DNA from: Flaviramulus sp. BrNp1-15
Lineage (GTDB): Bacteria > Bacteroidota > Bacteroidia > Flavobacteriales > Flavobacteriaceae
NCBI RefSeq assembly: GCF_022259695.1
Contig: NZ_CP092099.1
Span: 3,308,001-3,372,000, forward strand
DNA length: 64,000 nucleotides
Direction of reading: 5' to 3'
Below the pieces are notes generated by a model. That model was given only the letters and a program-made list of their open reading frames with translations. It did not search any database and was not told where the DNA came from. The translations under genes and the position numbers were made by a program. Below, one piece after another: positions 43,682 through 52,548 of the stretch; position 1 is the stretch's first letter, and each line of letters starts with the position of its first letter.

Positions 43682-45988
43682 TTAAACTTTTACCAAGCTA
43701 TTTGGTTTAATGGTAACTGACTTGTTATTAACTTGTATTTGTAATTCTGTGTTTCCACTAAGTTCGAATGTGGTATCGTTTTGAGAAACATTAACTTTTA
43801 ATATCTGTCCTCTAAAATTAACTTTAAAAGAATATGCATCCCATTGTTTAGGAATTTTAGGAGTGAAAGAAAGCGTGTTGTTTTTAACTCTCATACCACC
43901 AAAACCTTCAACAATACTCATCCAAGTTCCAGCCATTGATGTAATGTGTAAACCTTCATGTACTTCGTGATTGTAATCATCTATATCTAATCTAGAAGTA
44001 CGTAAGTAGAAGGTGTAAGCTTGTTCCATTCTATCTAATTTCGCAGCTTGAATACTATGTACGCAAGGTGACAATGAGCTTTCATGCACCGTAAAAGGTT
44101 CATAAAAATCGAAATGACGCTCTAGCTCTTCATCTGTAAAGTGATCTTCAAAAAAGTAGAATCCTTGTAATACATCAGCTTGTTTTATATATGGTGAACG
44201 TAAAATTCTGTCCCAACTCCATTTTTGGTTTATTGGGCGTTCTGATTTATCTAAATTATTAACTGTAATTAGTTCTTTATCTAAAAATCCGTCTTGTTGA
44301 AGATAAACATTATGTTTTTCTGAATGAGGAAAATACATGTTTTCTGAAACCTTTTTCCAAGCATTTAACTCGGTGTCTGACAGATTTGTTTTACTCATTA
44401 TTCTCATGTAATCTTCAGGATATTCAATCATTATTTTTTGAATATTCTCAAGCGTATAATTAATACACCATTTTGCTATATAATTGGTATAAAAATTATT
44501 GTTTACATTATTTTCATATTCATTTGGACCTGTAACTCCAAGAATAACATATTTGTTTTTATCATTAGAAAATGTAGCACGCTGTTCCCAAAAACGCGCA
44601 ATTCCAATAAGTACTTCTAATCCTTTTTCTGGAACATAACTATAATCTCCTGTGTAACGTAAATAGTTATAAATAGCAAATGCAATAGCACCGTTTCTAT
44701 GAATTTCTTCAAAAGTGATTTCCCACTCATTATGGCATTCTTCTCCATTCATAGTAACCATTGGGTATAATGCTGCACCGTTTTTAAAACCTAACTTCTC
44801 AGCATTTTCAATAGCTTTTTCTAAATGGTTATATCTATATTCTAAAAGACTTCGGGCTACTTGTTGGTCTTTAGTTGACATATAAAAAGGAATGCAATAA
44901 GCCTCAGTATCCCAATACGTGCTTCCACCATATTTTTCTCCAGTAAATCCTTTTGGACCAATATTTAATCTAGAGTCTTTTCCTAAATAAGTTTGGTTTA
45001 AATGAAAGATATTAAAACGTATACCTTGTTGTGCTTTTACATCACCTTCTATTGTAATATCAGACATGCTCCAGATAGTTTCCCAAGCTTGTTTTTGATT
45101 TTCTAATAGTTGATTAAATCCTTTTTTTGTAGCTGTTTCTAAAACATTTTTTGTAACAGAAACCAATTCGTTTTTGTCATGATTTCTATCTACAGTATAG
45201 CCTCCATACTTATGAATTGTATAAGTTTCATTTTGTTTAACCTGTTGCTTATAACTAAAGGAAGCATAGTTTGAATCGGCTTGAATAATTGGCTCTATTA
45301 AAACAGACTTACCTTCTATAAAAACTTGAGATTCCATAAACGTACAGGTATAGAAATCTGTTTTCATTGTTTTAGCCTGAATAAAAGCTTGATTATTTTC
45401 ATGACTCACACTTAATGTGTCCCAGAATTTATCATCCCAATTGGTATCTTCATTTGTAATACCAGAATCTAAATAGGGCTGAAAAATTATTTCTGCATCA
45501 CTATTTAGAGGTTTAATCTCATAATTAACAACACCTACTTCATCTAAATCTAAACATAAAAAACGTTTAGCTTTTACTTCAACTTTTATATTATTTTGAA
45601 GAGTGGCTACAAAACTTCTTGACAGCCAACCTTCTTTCATGTTAAGTTCTCTTCTAAAACCTTCAACATCTTTACAGGTAAACAAATCTAATTGTTCACC
45701 GTTAACAGATACATTAATACCAATCCAGTTTGGTGCATTTAATACTTTAGCAAAATATTCTGGATACCCATTTTTCCACCAACCAACACGGGTTTTATCT
45801 GGATAGTAAACACCGGCAATATAGCTACCTTGAAAGGTTGGCCCAGAATAACGTTCTTCAAAATTAGCCCTTTGTCCCATAGCACCATTACCGATACTAA
45901 AAAGACTTTCGGATGATTTCACACGATTTGCATCAAATCCTTCTTCTATAATTGACCAATTATCTGGCTTTATATAATCTTGATTCAT
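43682..45988 (-). CDS. GH65 family disaccharide phosphorylase (maltose phosphorylase type)
   Basis: A 768-residue cytoplasmic enzyme. It has the GH65 pattern: an N-terminal domain with SIGNGAMGQRANFEERYSG near 27-45 (substrate region), the (alpha/alpha)6 barrel with GSTYWDTEAYCIPFY near 355-369, the catalytic Glu in VTGPNEYENNV near 486, and a C-terminal domain of about 90 residues. It most likely splits maltose with phosphate into beta-glucose-1-phosphate and glucose; trehalose or kojibiose phosphorylase cannot be fully excluded. The next gene is beta-phosphoglucomutase, which fits the product. It lies 6 bp after that gene and has no signal peptide, so maltose must be imported first. Confidence 0.95.
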   Translation of the reverse strand: MNQDYIKPDNWSIIEEGFDANRVKSSESLFSIGNGAMGQRANFEERYSGPTFQGSYIAGVYYPDKTRVGWWKNGYPEYFAKVLNAPNWIGINVSVNGEQLDLFTCKDVEGFRRELNMKEGWLSRSFVATLQNNIKVEVKAKRFLCLDLDEVGVVNYEIKPLNSDAEIIFQPYLDSGITNEDTNWDDKFWDTLSVSHENNQAFIQAKTMKTDFYTCTFMESQVFIEGKSVLIEPIIQADSNYASFSYKQQVKQNETYTIHKYGGYTVDRNHDKNELVSVTKNVLETATKKGFNQLLENQKQAWETIWSMSDITIEGDVKAQQGIRFNIFHLNQTYLGKDSRLNIGPKGFTGEKYGGSTYWDTEAYCIPFYMSTKDQQVARSLLEYRYNHLEKAIENAEKLGFKNGAALYPMVTMNGEECHNEWEITFEEIHRNGAIAFAIYNYLRYTGDYSYVPEKGLEVLIGIARFWEQRATFSNDKNKYVILGVTGPNEYENNVNNNFYTNYIAKWCINYTLENIQKIMIEYPEDYMRIMSKTNLSDTELNAWKKVSENMYFPHSEKHNVYLQQDGFLDKELITVNNLDKSERPINQKWSWDRILRSPYIKQADVLQGFYFFEDHFTDEELERHFDFYEPFTVHESSLSPCVHSIQAAKLDRMEQAYTFYLRTSRLDIDDYNHEVHEGLHITSMAGTWMSIVEGFGGMRVKNNTLSFTPKIPKQWDAYSFKVNFRGQILKVNVSQNDTTFELSGNTELQIQVNNKSVTIKPNSLVKV

Positions 45989-45994
45989 ATTTTT

Positions 45995-46657
45995 CTAATT
46001 ATTATCTGAAAGAAAATTTTCAAAGAAATTTTCGGGTATTTCTGTTAAGTTATTAAAATTGTAATCTGCTTCACTAAGCGTTTCTTTGTCTCCAATACCT
46101 ATAGATGTCATGTTTGCTTTATTAGCAGCTTCAACACCTGCTATGGCATCTTCAAAAACAATACATTGTTCTGGAAATAAATTTAGTTTTTTAGCGCCTA
46201 TTAAAAACACTTCAGGGTCTGGTTTTGCTTTAGATACGCTATTTCCATCTACAATACCTTTAAACCTGTGAAACAAATTAACTTGTTTTAAAATTAATGG
46301 TGCATTTTTACTTGCTGAACCTAAAACATAATTAATTCCTAAAGTATCTAAAGTATCAAGTAATTTCTCAGCACCTGGTAGTATTTCTTCAGGCCCCATT
46401 TTATTAATATACTGCAGATAATCTTCATTTTTACTAATTAGGTATTCTTGCTTTTTTTCTTCTGAAATATTTACTTTTCCTATATCAAGTAAAATCTCTA
46501 AAGACCTTACTCTACTTACACCTTTTAGTAATTCATTATGTGTTTCGGTAAACTCAAACCCTAAATCATCCGCAAGATTTTTCCAAGCTAGAAAATGATA
46601 TTTAGCAGTATCTACTATGACACCGTCTAAATCGAATATAACTCCTATTTTATTCAT
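45995..46657 (-). CDS. pgmB: Beta-phosphoglucomutase
   Basis: A 220-residue HAD-superfamily enzyme that turns beta-glucose-1-phosphate into glucose-6-phosphate. The nucleophile and acid/base pair are Asp9 and Asp11 in VIFDLDGVIVD, the cap has HNELLKGVSRVRSLEILL, the Thr/Ser motif GSASKNAP is near 118-125, the Lys motif in VSKAKPDPEVF near 144-154, and Asp-Asp motif FEDAIAGVEAA near 170. It lies 3 bp after the MFS gene and 6 bp before GH65, so carrier, mutase and phosphorylase are translationally linked. Identification is strongly supported by this context. Confidence 0.96.
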   Translation of the reverse strand: MNKIGVIFDLDGVIVDTAKYHFLAWKNLADDLGFEFTETHNELLKGVSRVRSLEILLDIGKVNISEEKKQEYLISKNEDYLQYINKMGPEEILPGAEKLLDTLDTLGINYVLGSASKNAPLILKQVNLFHRFKGIVDGNSVSKAKPDPEVFLIGAKKLNLFPEQCIVFEDAIAGVEAANKANMTSIGIGDKETLSEADYNFNNLTEIPENFFENFLSDNN

Positions 46658-46660
46658 TAA

Positions 46661-48022
46661 TTATGATTGTATTACATCATCAACATCTTTTACTTTAAAC
46701 ACTAAAGATGCTGCAATTAAAAAACTTACACCACTCATTATCAAAGCGAATATGGCATGATTACCATAAGCATATTTTACAAGTGGACCGCCAATTAAGG
46801 CATTAATAATTTGAGGGATTACTATAAAGAAATTGAAAATCCCCATATAAACCCCCATTTTTTTTGGCGTAATAGACCCCGCTAAAATAGCGTAAGGCAT
46901 AGCCAAAATACTTGCCCAAGCAATACCTACTCCTATCATTGATAAAATAAGCCAGTTTTTATCTGGCATTATGTAAATAGAAAGTAAACCTAAGCCACCT
47001 ATAACTAATGAGACTGCATGCGTTTTTTTTCTTCCTATTTTTTTTGCAATGTAAGGCAAAGCAAAAGCGTAAAAGGCAGATACTAAGTTATAAACTCCAA
47101 AAAGAATTCCTATCCAATCACCTGCATTTTGATAAGTTGCACTACTACTATCTGTATAAGGCAATCCATAAATATGTTGTGCAATAGCTGGGGTAGCAAA
47201 TACCCACATACCAAAAAGACCAAACCAAGAAAAAAACTGAACCCAGCTTAATTGACGCATTGTTACTGGCATTTTTTTGAAGTCTTCAAAAATATCTAAC
47301 AAGCTAGATTTTTCATCTTTATCATCTTTAACTATGGCTTCAGCATGTGCTTGTTCATCTTCAAAACTTTCTAATTCTTCGGGCGAATATTCTTTAGTAG
47401 TTAAAACAGTTACTAAAATTGAAACAACTAATATTACTGCTCCAATAATAAATGATAGAATTAAATTTGTTGGTACAATTCCTTGAGATGTCTCATTAGA
47501 TACACCAAACCAATTGGTTAAAGCATACGGTAACCAAGAGCCAATAACTGCTCCAAAACCTATTAAAGCTGTTTGCACGCTAAACCCAAGAGTTCTTTGG
47601 TCTGTTCTTAAATTATCTCCAACCAAAGCACGAAAAGGTTCCATGGCAATGTTAAAAGAAGCATCCATTATCATGAGCATTCCCGCTCCTACCCAGAGTG
47701 CAGGTAGAAATGCGATAAACATATCGGCTTGCGGCATTAGAACTAAACCTATTGATGCAAGAATTGCACCTACTAAAAAATAAGGTTTTCTTCTACCAAA
47801 TTTACCCCATGTTTTATCACTATAATGACCTATTATTGGTTGAACAATCAACCCCATTAAAGGTGCAATAATCCAAAACCAAGATAGTTCGTGAACATCG
47901 GCTCCGAAAATTTGAAGTATTCTACTTGCGTTGGCATTTTGAAGGGCAAAACCCATTTGGATTCCAAGAAACCCGAAACTCATGTTCCAGATTTGCCAGA
48001 AACTTAATCTACGCTTTTCCAT
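46661..48022 (-). CDS. MFS sugar transporter (SLC45/GPH-like), probably maltose importer
   Basis: A 453-residue inner-membrane carrier with 12 predicted TM segments. Early blocks SFWQIWNMSFGFLGIQMGFA and GHYSDKTWGKFGRRKPY (the MFS loop 2-3 signature with Asp and basic residues) match sugar-proton symporters of the SLC45/GPH type. A charged central loop (about 215-245) separates the two halves. It is the first gene of the degradative operon, directly followed by beta-phosphoglucomutase and maltose phosphorylase, so maltose or maltotriose is the best substrate guess. The leader has three overlapping inverted repeats that end 1 nt before the ATG. Confidence 0.9.
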   Translation of the reverse strand: MEKRRLSFWQIWNMSFGFLGIQMGFALQNANASRILQIFGADVHELSWFWIIAPLMGLIVQPIIGHYSDKTWGKFGRRKPYFLVGAILASIGLVLMPQADMFIAFLPALWVGAGMLMIMDASFNIAMEPFRALVGDNLRTDQRTLGFSVQTALIGFGAVIGSWLPYALTNWFGVSNETSQGIVPTNLILSFIIGAVILVVSILVTVLTTKEYSPEELESFEDEQAHAEAIVKDDKDEKSSLLDIFEDFKKMPVTMRQLSWVQFFSWFGLFGMWVFATPAIAQHIYGLPYTDSSSATYQNAGDWIGILFGVYNLVSAFYAFALPYIAKKIGRKKTHAVSLVIGGLGLLSIYIMPDKNWLILSMIGVGIAWASILAMPYAILAGSITPKKMGVYMGIFNFFIVIPQIINALIGGPLVKYAYGNHAIFALIMSGVSFLIAASLVFKVKDVDDVIQS

Positions 48023-48023
48023 T

Positions 48024-48108
48024 AAATAGTATATTAAAATTAATACTATTTGATAAGCGGTAATTACTTATCAAAACTTATTGTGAGAAGTGAAAATATA
48101 AGTTTTGA
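48024..48108 (-). promoter_or_regulatory. Chain of three overlapping inverted repeats in the maltose-operon leader
   Basis: Three perfect pairs follow each other: TCAAAACTTAT/ATAAGTTTTGA (48071-48081, 48098-48108), TTTGATAAG/CTTATCAAA (48049-48057, 48067-48075) and AAATAGTAT/ATACTATTT (48024-48032, 48043-48051). The first and second share bases 48071-48075 and the second and third share 48049-48051, so neighbouring hairpins exclude each other. The last one ends 1 nt before the start codon. They may be RNA switches or paired operators. Confidence 0.45.
48084..48101. repeat. 18-nt sequence shared with the susC leader, copy 1
   Basis: TGAGAAGTGAAAATATAA occurs here, about 62 bp upstream of the MFS gene start and within the loop and arm of the longest inverted repeat. 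It occurs again exactly at 49429-49446 in the leader of susC. Both copies have the same direction on the plus strand, so they are oppositely oriented relative to the genes they precede. Confidence 0.5.
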
Positions 48109-48155
48109 TTTAGTTGCAAAGATATAAAAGATTTTAATCTTACCCAATAAATATT

Positions 48156-49229
48156 CTATTTGGTTGACTCTCTTTCAATAATCTCAGTTTCTATAACTAT
48201 AGTTTTAAAATTATCGATACGATCTTCCTCTTCTATATATTCTGCATTTTCATCTTCTTCAGACTCTAACCTATCTATGAGTAAATCTGCGGCTTGTTCT
48301 CCTATTTTTTGTCCATGCTGACTAACAGTTGTTAAACTAGGTGTAGCATGTTTTGAAAGTACACCATCTGTAAAACCGATGACTTGGATATCTTTAGGTA
48401 TTTTTAAACCCAATTTTCTGGCTACTTTCATAGCTGTAACAGCATACAATTCGTTAACTGCAAAAACACCATCAATTTTATTATTCGATTTAAAAAATTG
48501 TTCAATTTCATTTTCTAAAATATCTAAATGTCCTTCAACATTCAACTCTTCGTCAATCTTTAAAATTAAATTAGAATCGGCTGCTCTCTTACTTTCCTGT
48601 AAGGCTTCTAAATATCCTTGAGTTCTTAATCTACCTACACTTACGTAGTCCATTGTGGTTATTAAAGCTATATTTTTACAGCCTTTTTCAATTAGTTTGT
48701 TTACAGCTTTAACAGAGCCTTTATAATCATCAACAATAACCTTGTCGCAATTAACATCGTTTACAACCCTGTCAAACATAACAATAGGCATACCTTGATT
48801 TATGGTTGCATTAAAATGGTGGTAATCCTGCTTTAGCAAAGTTTCTTTAGAAATAGATAGAATAAACCCATCTATACTACCATTTGCAAGCATCTCCATG
48901 TTTATAATTTCTTTTGTAAACGACTCATTAGAAAGTCCAACAATAACATTATATCCTCTTTTGTTTGCAACTAATTCTATACCCAAAATGACTGTAGAAA
49001 AAAAGTGATGTACAATCTCAGGAATTAGTATACCTATAGTTTTAGTTTTTCGATTTTTTAAACTTAAAGCAATATTATTTGGCCTGTAATTATACAGTTT
49101 TGCAAAAGCCTGTATTTTTTGTGTAGTATCTTCACTAATTTCTTTACTTCCACTTAACGCTTTAGAAACTGTTGAAATTGAGACATCTAATTCTCTAGCT
49201 ATTTGTTTTAGGGTGATTTTTCGTTTCAT
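48156..49229 (-). CDS. LacI family transcriptional regulator of the glucan locus
   Basis: A 357-residue repressor/activator with the LacI helix-turn-helix at residues 3-22 (ITLKQIARELDVSISTVSKA), the hinge helix region after LSGSKEISEDT and a periplasmic-binding-protein-like effector domain (TIGILIPEIVHHFFSTVI near 62, DGFILSISKE near 123, and VIGFTDGVLSKHATPSLTTV near 285). It lies between the two divergent halves of the alpha-glucan locus, so it is the likely local regulator, probably sensing maltose or a maltodextrin. A 19-bp palindrome immediately upstream of its start and a 16-bp palindrome further up are candidate binding sites. Whether it represses or activates is unknown. Confidence 0.93.
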   Translation of the reverse strand: MKRKITLKQIARELDVSISTVSKALSGSKEISEDTTQKIQAFAKLYNYRPNNIALSLKNRKTKTIGILIPEIVHHFFSTVILGIELVANKRGYNVIVGLSNESFTKEIINMEMLANGSIDGFILSISKETLLKQDYHHFNATINQGMPIVMFDRVVNDVNCDKVIVDDYKGSVKAVNKLIEKGCKNIALITTMDYVSVGRLRTQGYLEALQESKRAADSNLILKIDEELNVEGHLDILENEIEQFFKSNNKIDGVFAVNELYAVTAMKVARKLGLKIPKDIQVIGFTDGVLSKHATPSLTTVSQHGQKIGEQAADLLIDRLESEEDENAEYIEEEDRIDNFKTIVIETEIIERESTK

Positions 49230-49237
49230 TATTACAA

Positions 49238-49256
49238 ACTTTATTTCAAATAAAGT
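49238..49256. promoter_or_regulatory. Palindrome ACTTTATTT-C-AAATAAAGT just upstream of lacI-type gene
   Basis: A perfect 9-bp inverted repeat with one central base lies 9 bp before the regulator's ATG, so a protein bound here could block its translation or transcription. It differs from the 16-bp CG-centred palindrome and may be autoregulatory or bind another factor. AT-rich DNA gives chance palindromes, so this is moderate evidence. Confidence 0.35.
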
Positions 49257-49356
49257 ACTTATTTATCATTCCTTATAAAGATATCACATTTATTTTCTAT
49301 TGAATTATACTTATGCAATTATCATTAAATATGTTAAATATTAAAAAGTTGTCAAC

Positions 49357-49372
49357 ACGAAAACGTTTTCGT
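49357..49372. promoter_or_regulatory. LacI-type operator candidate ACGAAAACGTTTTCGT
   Basis: A perfect 16-bp palindrome with a central CG, the typical form of LacI-family operators. It lies in the divergent region between the regulator and susC, 46 bp upstream of the susC -7 box, so its centre is about 67 bp before the expected start. This upstream placement fits an activator or a looping site better than simple blocking of the promoter. Confidence 0.6.
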
Positions 49373-49417
49373 TACGAATTTCGCAATGTGAAATTATTTC
49401 TTAACAATTTGTTTACA

Positions 49418-49425
49418 TAGCTTTG
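49418..49425 (+). promoter_or_regulatory. Promoter -7 box TAGCTTTG of the susC operon
   Basis: TAGCTTTG matches the Bacteroidota -7 consensus TAnnTTTG exactly and lies 56 bp before the susC ATG. The 18-nt repeat starts four bases after it, near the expected transcription start. No clear -33 element is seen, which fits a promoter that needs an activator. Confidence 0.55.
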
Positions 49426-49428
49426 ACA

Positions 49429-49446
49429 TGAGAAGTGAAAATATAA
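49429..49446. repeat. 18-nt sequence shared with the MFS leader, copy 2
   Basis: Exact second copy of TGAGAAGTGAAAATATAA (first at 48084-48101), placed right behind the susC -7 box, where transcription should start. It may be part of a regulatory site common to both arms of the locus. Confidence 0.5.
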
Positions 49447-49481
49447 CTAAACTATTTAACACATTAATTTAATTAAATTAT

Positions 49482-52400
49482 ATGAAAACAATTATTCACA
49501 GTTTACTGTTTTTATTGTTTTTTGCCCCAGCACTTACGTTCGGACAAACAACACTTAGAGGAACAGTAACCGAACAATCAACTTCAATACCACTTCCAGG
49601 TGTTAATGTCGTCATTAAAGGTACAACAACAGGTACTTCTACAGATTTTGATGGAAACTATCAGATCGAAGTCAATAATGGAGATGTTCTTGTATTTACT
49701 TACCTTGGCTTTCAAGCTCAGGAAATAACCTATAATGGTCAAGCTAATTTAAATGTTCAGTTATCGGAAGATGCTGCACAATTAGATGAAATCGTTGTAA
49801 TTGGTTATGGTAGCGTAAAAAAAGAAGATGCTACAGGATCGGTTGATGTAGTTTCGTCAAAAGACTTTAACAGAGGTGCAATTGTGTCTACAGATCAATT
49901 ACTTAATGGTAAAGCTGCTGGTGTTAGAATTACTAGCGCAGGTGGATCGCCAGATTCTGCACCAAATATTAGAATTCGTGGTGGTGCTTCATTAAATGCA
50001 CAAAACAATCCATTAATTGTTATAGATGGTGTTCCAATCGGTAATGATAGTCCAGCAGGTGTTAGTAACCCTTTATCATTAGTAAATCCAAATGATGTAG
50101 AAAGCTTTTCTATATTAAAAGATGCCTCTGCAACAGCAATTTATGGGTCAAGAGCCTCAAATGGTGTAATTATCATTACAACAAAAAGAGGTACATCAGG
50201 AGATGTTAAATTTAATTTTTCTTCAGATGTTTCTGTTAGTAATCCTGGAGAAGGATTAGACATCATGACCAGTGATGAGTATGTAAGATTTATTCAAGAA
50301 TATCATCCAACGCTAGTTGACAGACTAGGTGTAGATGTTGGTTCAGTTAGTACTAATGAAACAGTCTCTCAAGTTATAAACGGTAGAGCAATATATGATA
50401 CTGACTGGAGAGATGCTGTATTTAGAACAGCTATTTCTTCTAATACAAATTTTAGCGCCAGAGCTAATCTTTTTGAGAAAATACCTTTTAGAGGTTCTGT
50501 TGGTTACACAAATAGTCAAGGTGTTGTAAAAACTGATGATTATGAAAGAGTAACTGCTTCATTTAAATTAACACCAACATTACTAGATGACAATTTAAAA
50601 CTAGATGTAAATGCTAAAGGTATTTTTGCAGATAAAAATGCCATTGATACAGGAAGTGTTTTATACGGTGCATTAGTATTCGATCCTACAAAACCTGTTT
50701 TTAATAATTCTGCTGACAATGTTTTTGGTGGTTATTACACGAATACAAATGGTTTATTATTAGATGGTCAATACAATCCTTTAGCGTTGCTTAAACAAAG
50801 ACAAAGACCAGAACGCGTATTTAGATTTTTAGGTAATGCGCAACTAGATTATAAAATGCCTTTTTTGCCTGAATTAAAAGCCGTTGTAAATGTAGGTTTA
50901 GATGCGTCTAGATCAAAAATTAAAGAATCATTTTCAGATAATTCTCTTGCAACATACAGACCTTTAGAAACTCAAAATACATTTGTTTTTAACCCAGGTG
51001 TAAATTACAGAGAAAGTCAACATATCACAAATACTACTTTTGATGCTTACACACAGTATGCTAAAGAATTCGATAATGGTATTGTTAACAAATTTGATGT
51101 ACAAGTTGGGTACTCTTATCAAAATTTTAAAAATGATGGAAATCAAGACCGTTTTCGTTATAATAATGAAACAGGCTTAAGAGAGCAAATACTAGATAAC
51201 ACTGCAAATCCAAATTTTAGATACTATAATGTGTTAAACTTACAATCTTTCTTTGGAAGAGCTAATATTGATATTTCTGAAAAATATTTATTAACGGTGT
51301 CTTTTAGAGCAGATGCATCTTCATTATTTACTGAAGATAATAGATGGGGTTATTTCCCTGCAGCTGCATTAGCTTGGAAAGTTAAGCAAGAGTCTTTTCT
51401 TAAAGATGTAGAGTTTGTAAATGATTTTAAAGTTAGACTTGGTTGGGGTAAAACAGGCCAACAGGATATTACTGGTGTTGTAGGTTATTATCCTTCAATT
51501 CCATTATTTGCTGCTGGTGATAGTAATAGCCAATATTTACCAGGTTCTTCTCTATATTCAGCTTTACCTTTTAATCCTAATTTAACTTGGGAAAAAACTA
51601 CAACTTATAACCTTGGTGTAGATTTTGATTTCTTTAAAAACAATTTTATATCAGGATCATTTGATATTTATAAAAGAGAAACTACAGATTTACTAGCTAA
51701 TGTACCTGTTCCTCCTGGTCAAGCTTTCTCTAGCACATTTGTTGATAATGTAGGAGAAACAGAAGGTGAAGGTTTTGAGTTAAATCTTAACATAAATGCT
51801 ATTCAAACTGAAGATTTTTCATTTAGTATAAACTCAAATATATCTTATAACAATACTGAAGTATCAGATTTAAATAATTTACCAAGCATTCCTGCTGGTG
51901 GAAACCTTCGTGGAACAGGTGTGTTTTTAAAGAGACATGCTGTAGGCGAACAAGCTGGAAGTGCATTTGTATTAAAACAAGTATATGATGTTAATGGTAA
52001 CCCTATCCCAAATGCATTTGTTGATTTAAATGGAGATAATAACATTACCGATGCAGATCGTTATTATGAGCAAATAGCACCAAATTGGACTTACGGATTT
52101 GGTTTAAATTTCAATTACAAAAACTGGGATTTATCTTCTAGTTTTAGAGGTCAAATAGGAGGAAACGTATATAACTTTAATAAACTAAACTTTGGTTTTA
52201 CTGATAGTGCAACGCCTAATAATAACACTAGTATTACTAATGTTCTTAATTTTTACGATGGAGCTGCAGATCCTGTTTTTGAAAATGTTAACGGGAACAT
52301 TCAGTTTTCTGATTATTTCTTAGAAGATGCCACTTTTTTAAGATGCGATAACATAGCACTTGGTCATAGATTTGATAATATGATTAAAAATGCAACCATT

Positions 52401-52538
52401 AGATTTTATGGAGCAGTAACCAATCCTTTTATTATAACTGATTACAGTGGGCAAGATCCTGAAAATTTCGATGGAATTGATGGTAATTTTTACCCAAGAC
52501 CAACAGTATATACGTTTGGTATAAACTTAGACTTTTAA
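49482..52538 (+). CDS. SusC/RagA family TonB-dependent outer-membrane transporter
   Basis: A 1018-residue importer of maltodextrins. Signal peptide MKTIIHSLLFLLFFAPALTF(GQ), then an N-terminal carboxypeptidase-D regulatory-like domain at about 24-98 (LRGTVTEQSTSIPLPGVNVV, GTSTDFDGNYQIEV), a plug domain at about 115-225 with the SusC mark in VIGYGSVKKEDATGSV, and a large beta-barrel ending in FGINLDF with a C-terminal Phe. It works with the SusD-like protein 10 bp downstream and TonB elsewhere. It is the first gene of the plus-strand arm, driven by the promoter box at 49418. Substrate inferred from the surrounding amylases. Confidence 0.95.
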   Translation: MKTIIHSLLFLLFFAPALTFGQTTLRGTVTEQSTSIPLPGVNVVIKGTTTGTSTDFDGNYQIEVNNGDVLVFTYLGFQAQEITYNGQANLNVQLSEDAAQLDEIVVIGYGSVKKEDATGSVDVVSSKDFNRGAIVSTDQLLNGKAAGVRITSAGGSPDSAPNIRIRGGASLNAQNNPLIVIDGVPIGNDSPAGVSNPLSLVNPNDVESFSILKDASATAIYGSRASNGVIIITTKRGTSGDVKFNFSSDVSVSNPGEGLDIMTSDEYVRFIQEYHPTLVDRLGVDVGSVSTNETVSQVINGRAIYDTDWRDAVFRTAISSNTNFSARANLFEKIPFRGSVGYTNSQGVVKTDDYERVTASFKLTPTLLDDNLKLDVNAKGIFADKNAIDTGSVLYGALVFDPTKPVFNNSADNVFGGYYTNTNGLLLDGQYNPLALLKQRQRPERVFRFLGNAQLDYKMPFLPELKAVVNVGLDASRSKIKESFSDNSLATYRPLETQNTFVFNPGVNYRESQHITNTTFDAYTQYAKEFDNGIVNKFDVQVGYSYQNFKNDGNQDRFRYNNETGLREQILDNTANPNFRYYNVLNLQSFFGRANIDISEKYLLTVSFRADASSLFTEDNRWGYFPAAALAWKVKQESFLKDVEFVNDFKVRLGWGKTGQQDITGVVGYYPSIPLFAAGDSNSQYLPGSSLYSALPFNPNLTWEKTTTYNLGVDFDFFKNNFISGSFDIYKRETTDLLANVPVPPGQAFSSTFVDNVGETEGEGFELNLNINAIQTEDFSFSINSNISYNNTEVSDLNNLPSIPAGGNLRGTGVFLKRHAVGEQAGSAFVLKQVYDVNGNPIPNAFVDLNGDNNITDADRYYEQIAPNWTYGFGLNFNYKNWDLSSSFRGQIGGNVYNFNKLNFGFTDSATPNNNTSITNVLNFYDGAADPVFENVNGNIQFSDYFLEDATFLRCDNIALGHRFDNMIKNATIRFYGAVTNPFIITDYSGQDPENFDGIDGNFYPRPTVYTFGINLDF

Positions 52539-52548
52539 AAAAATAATT

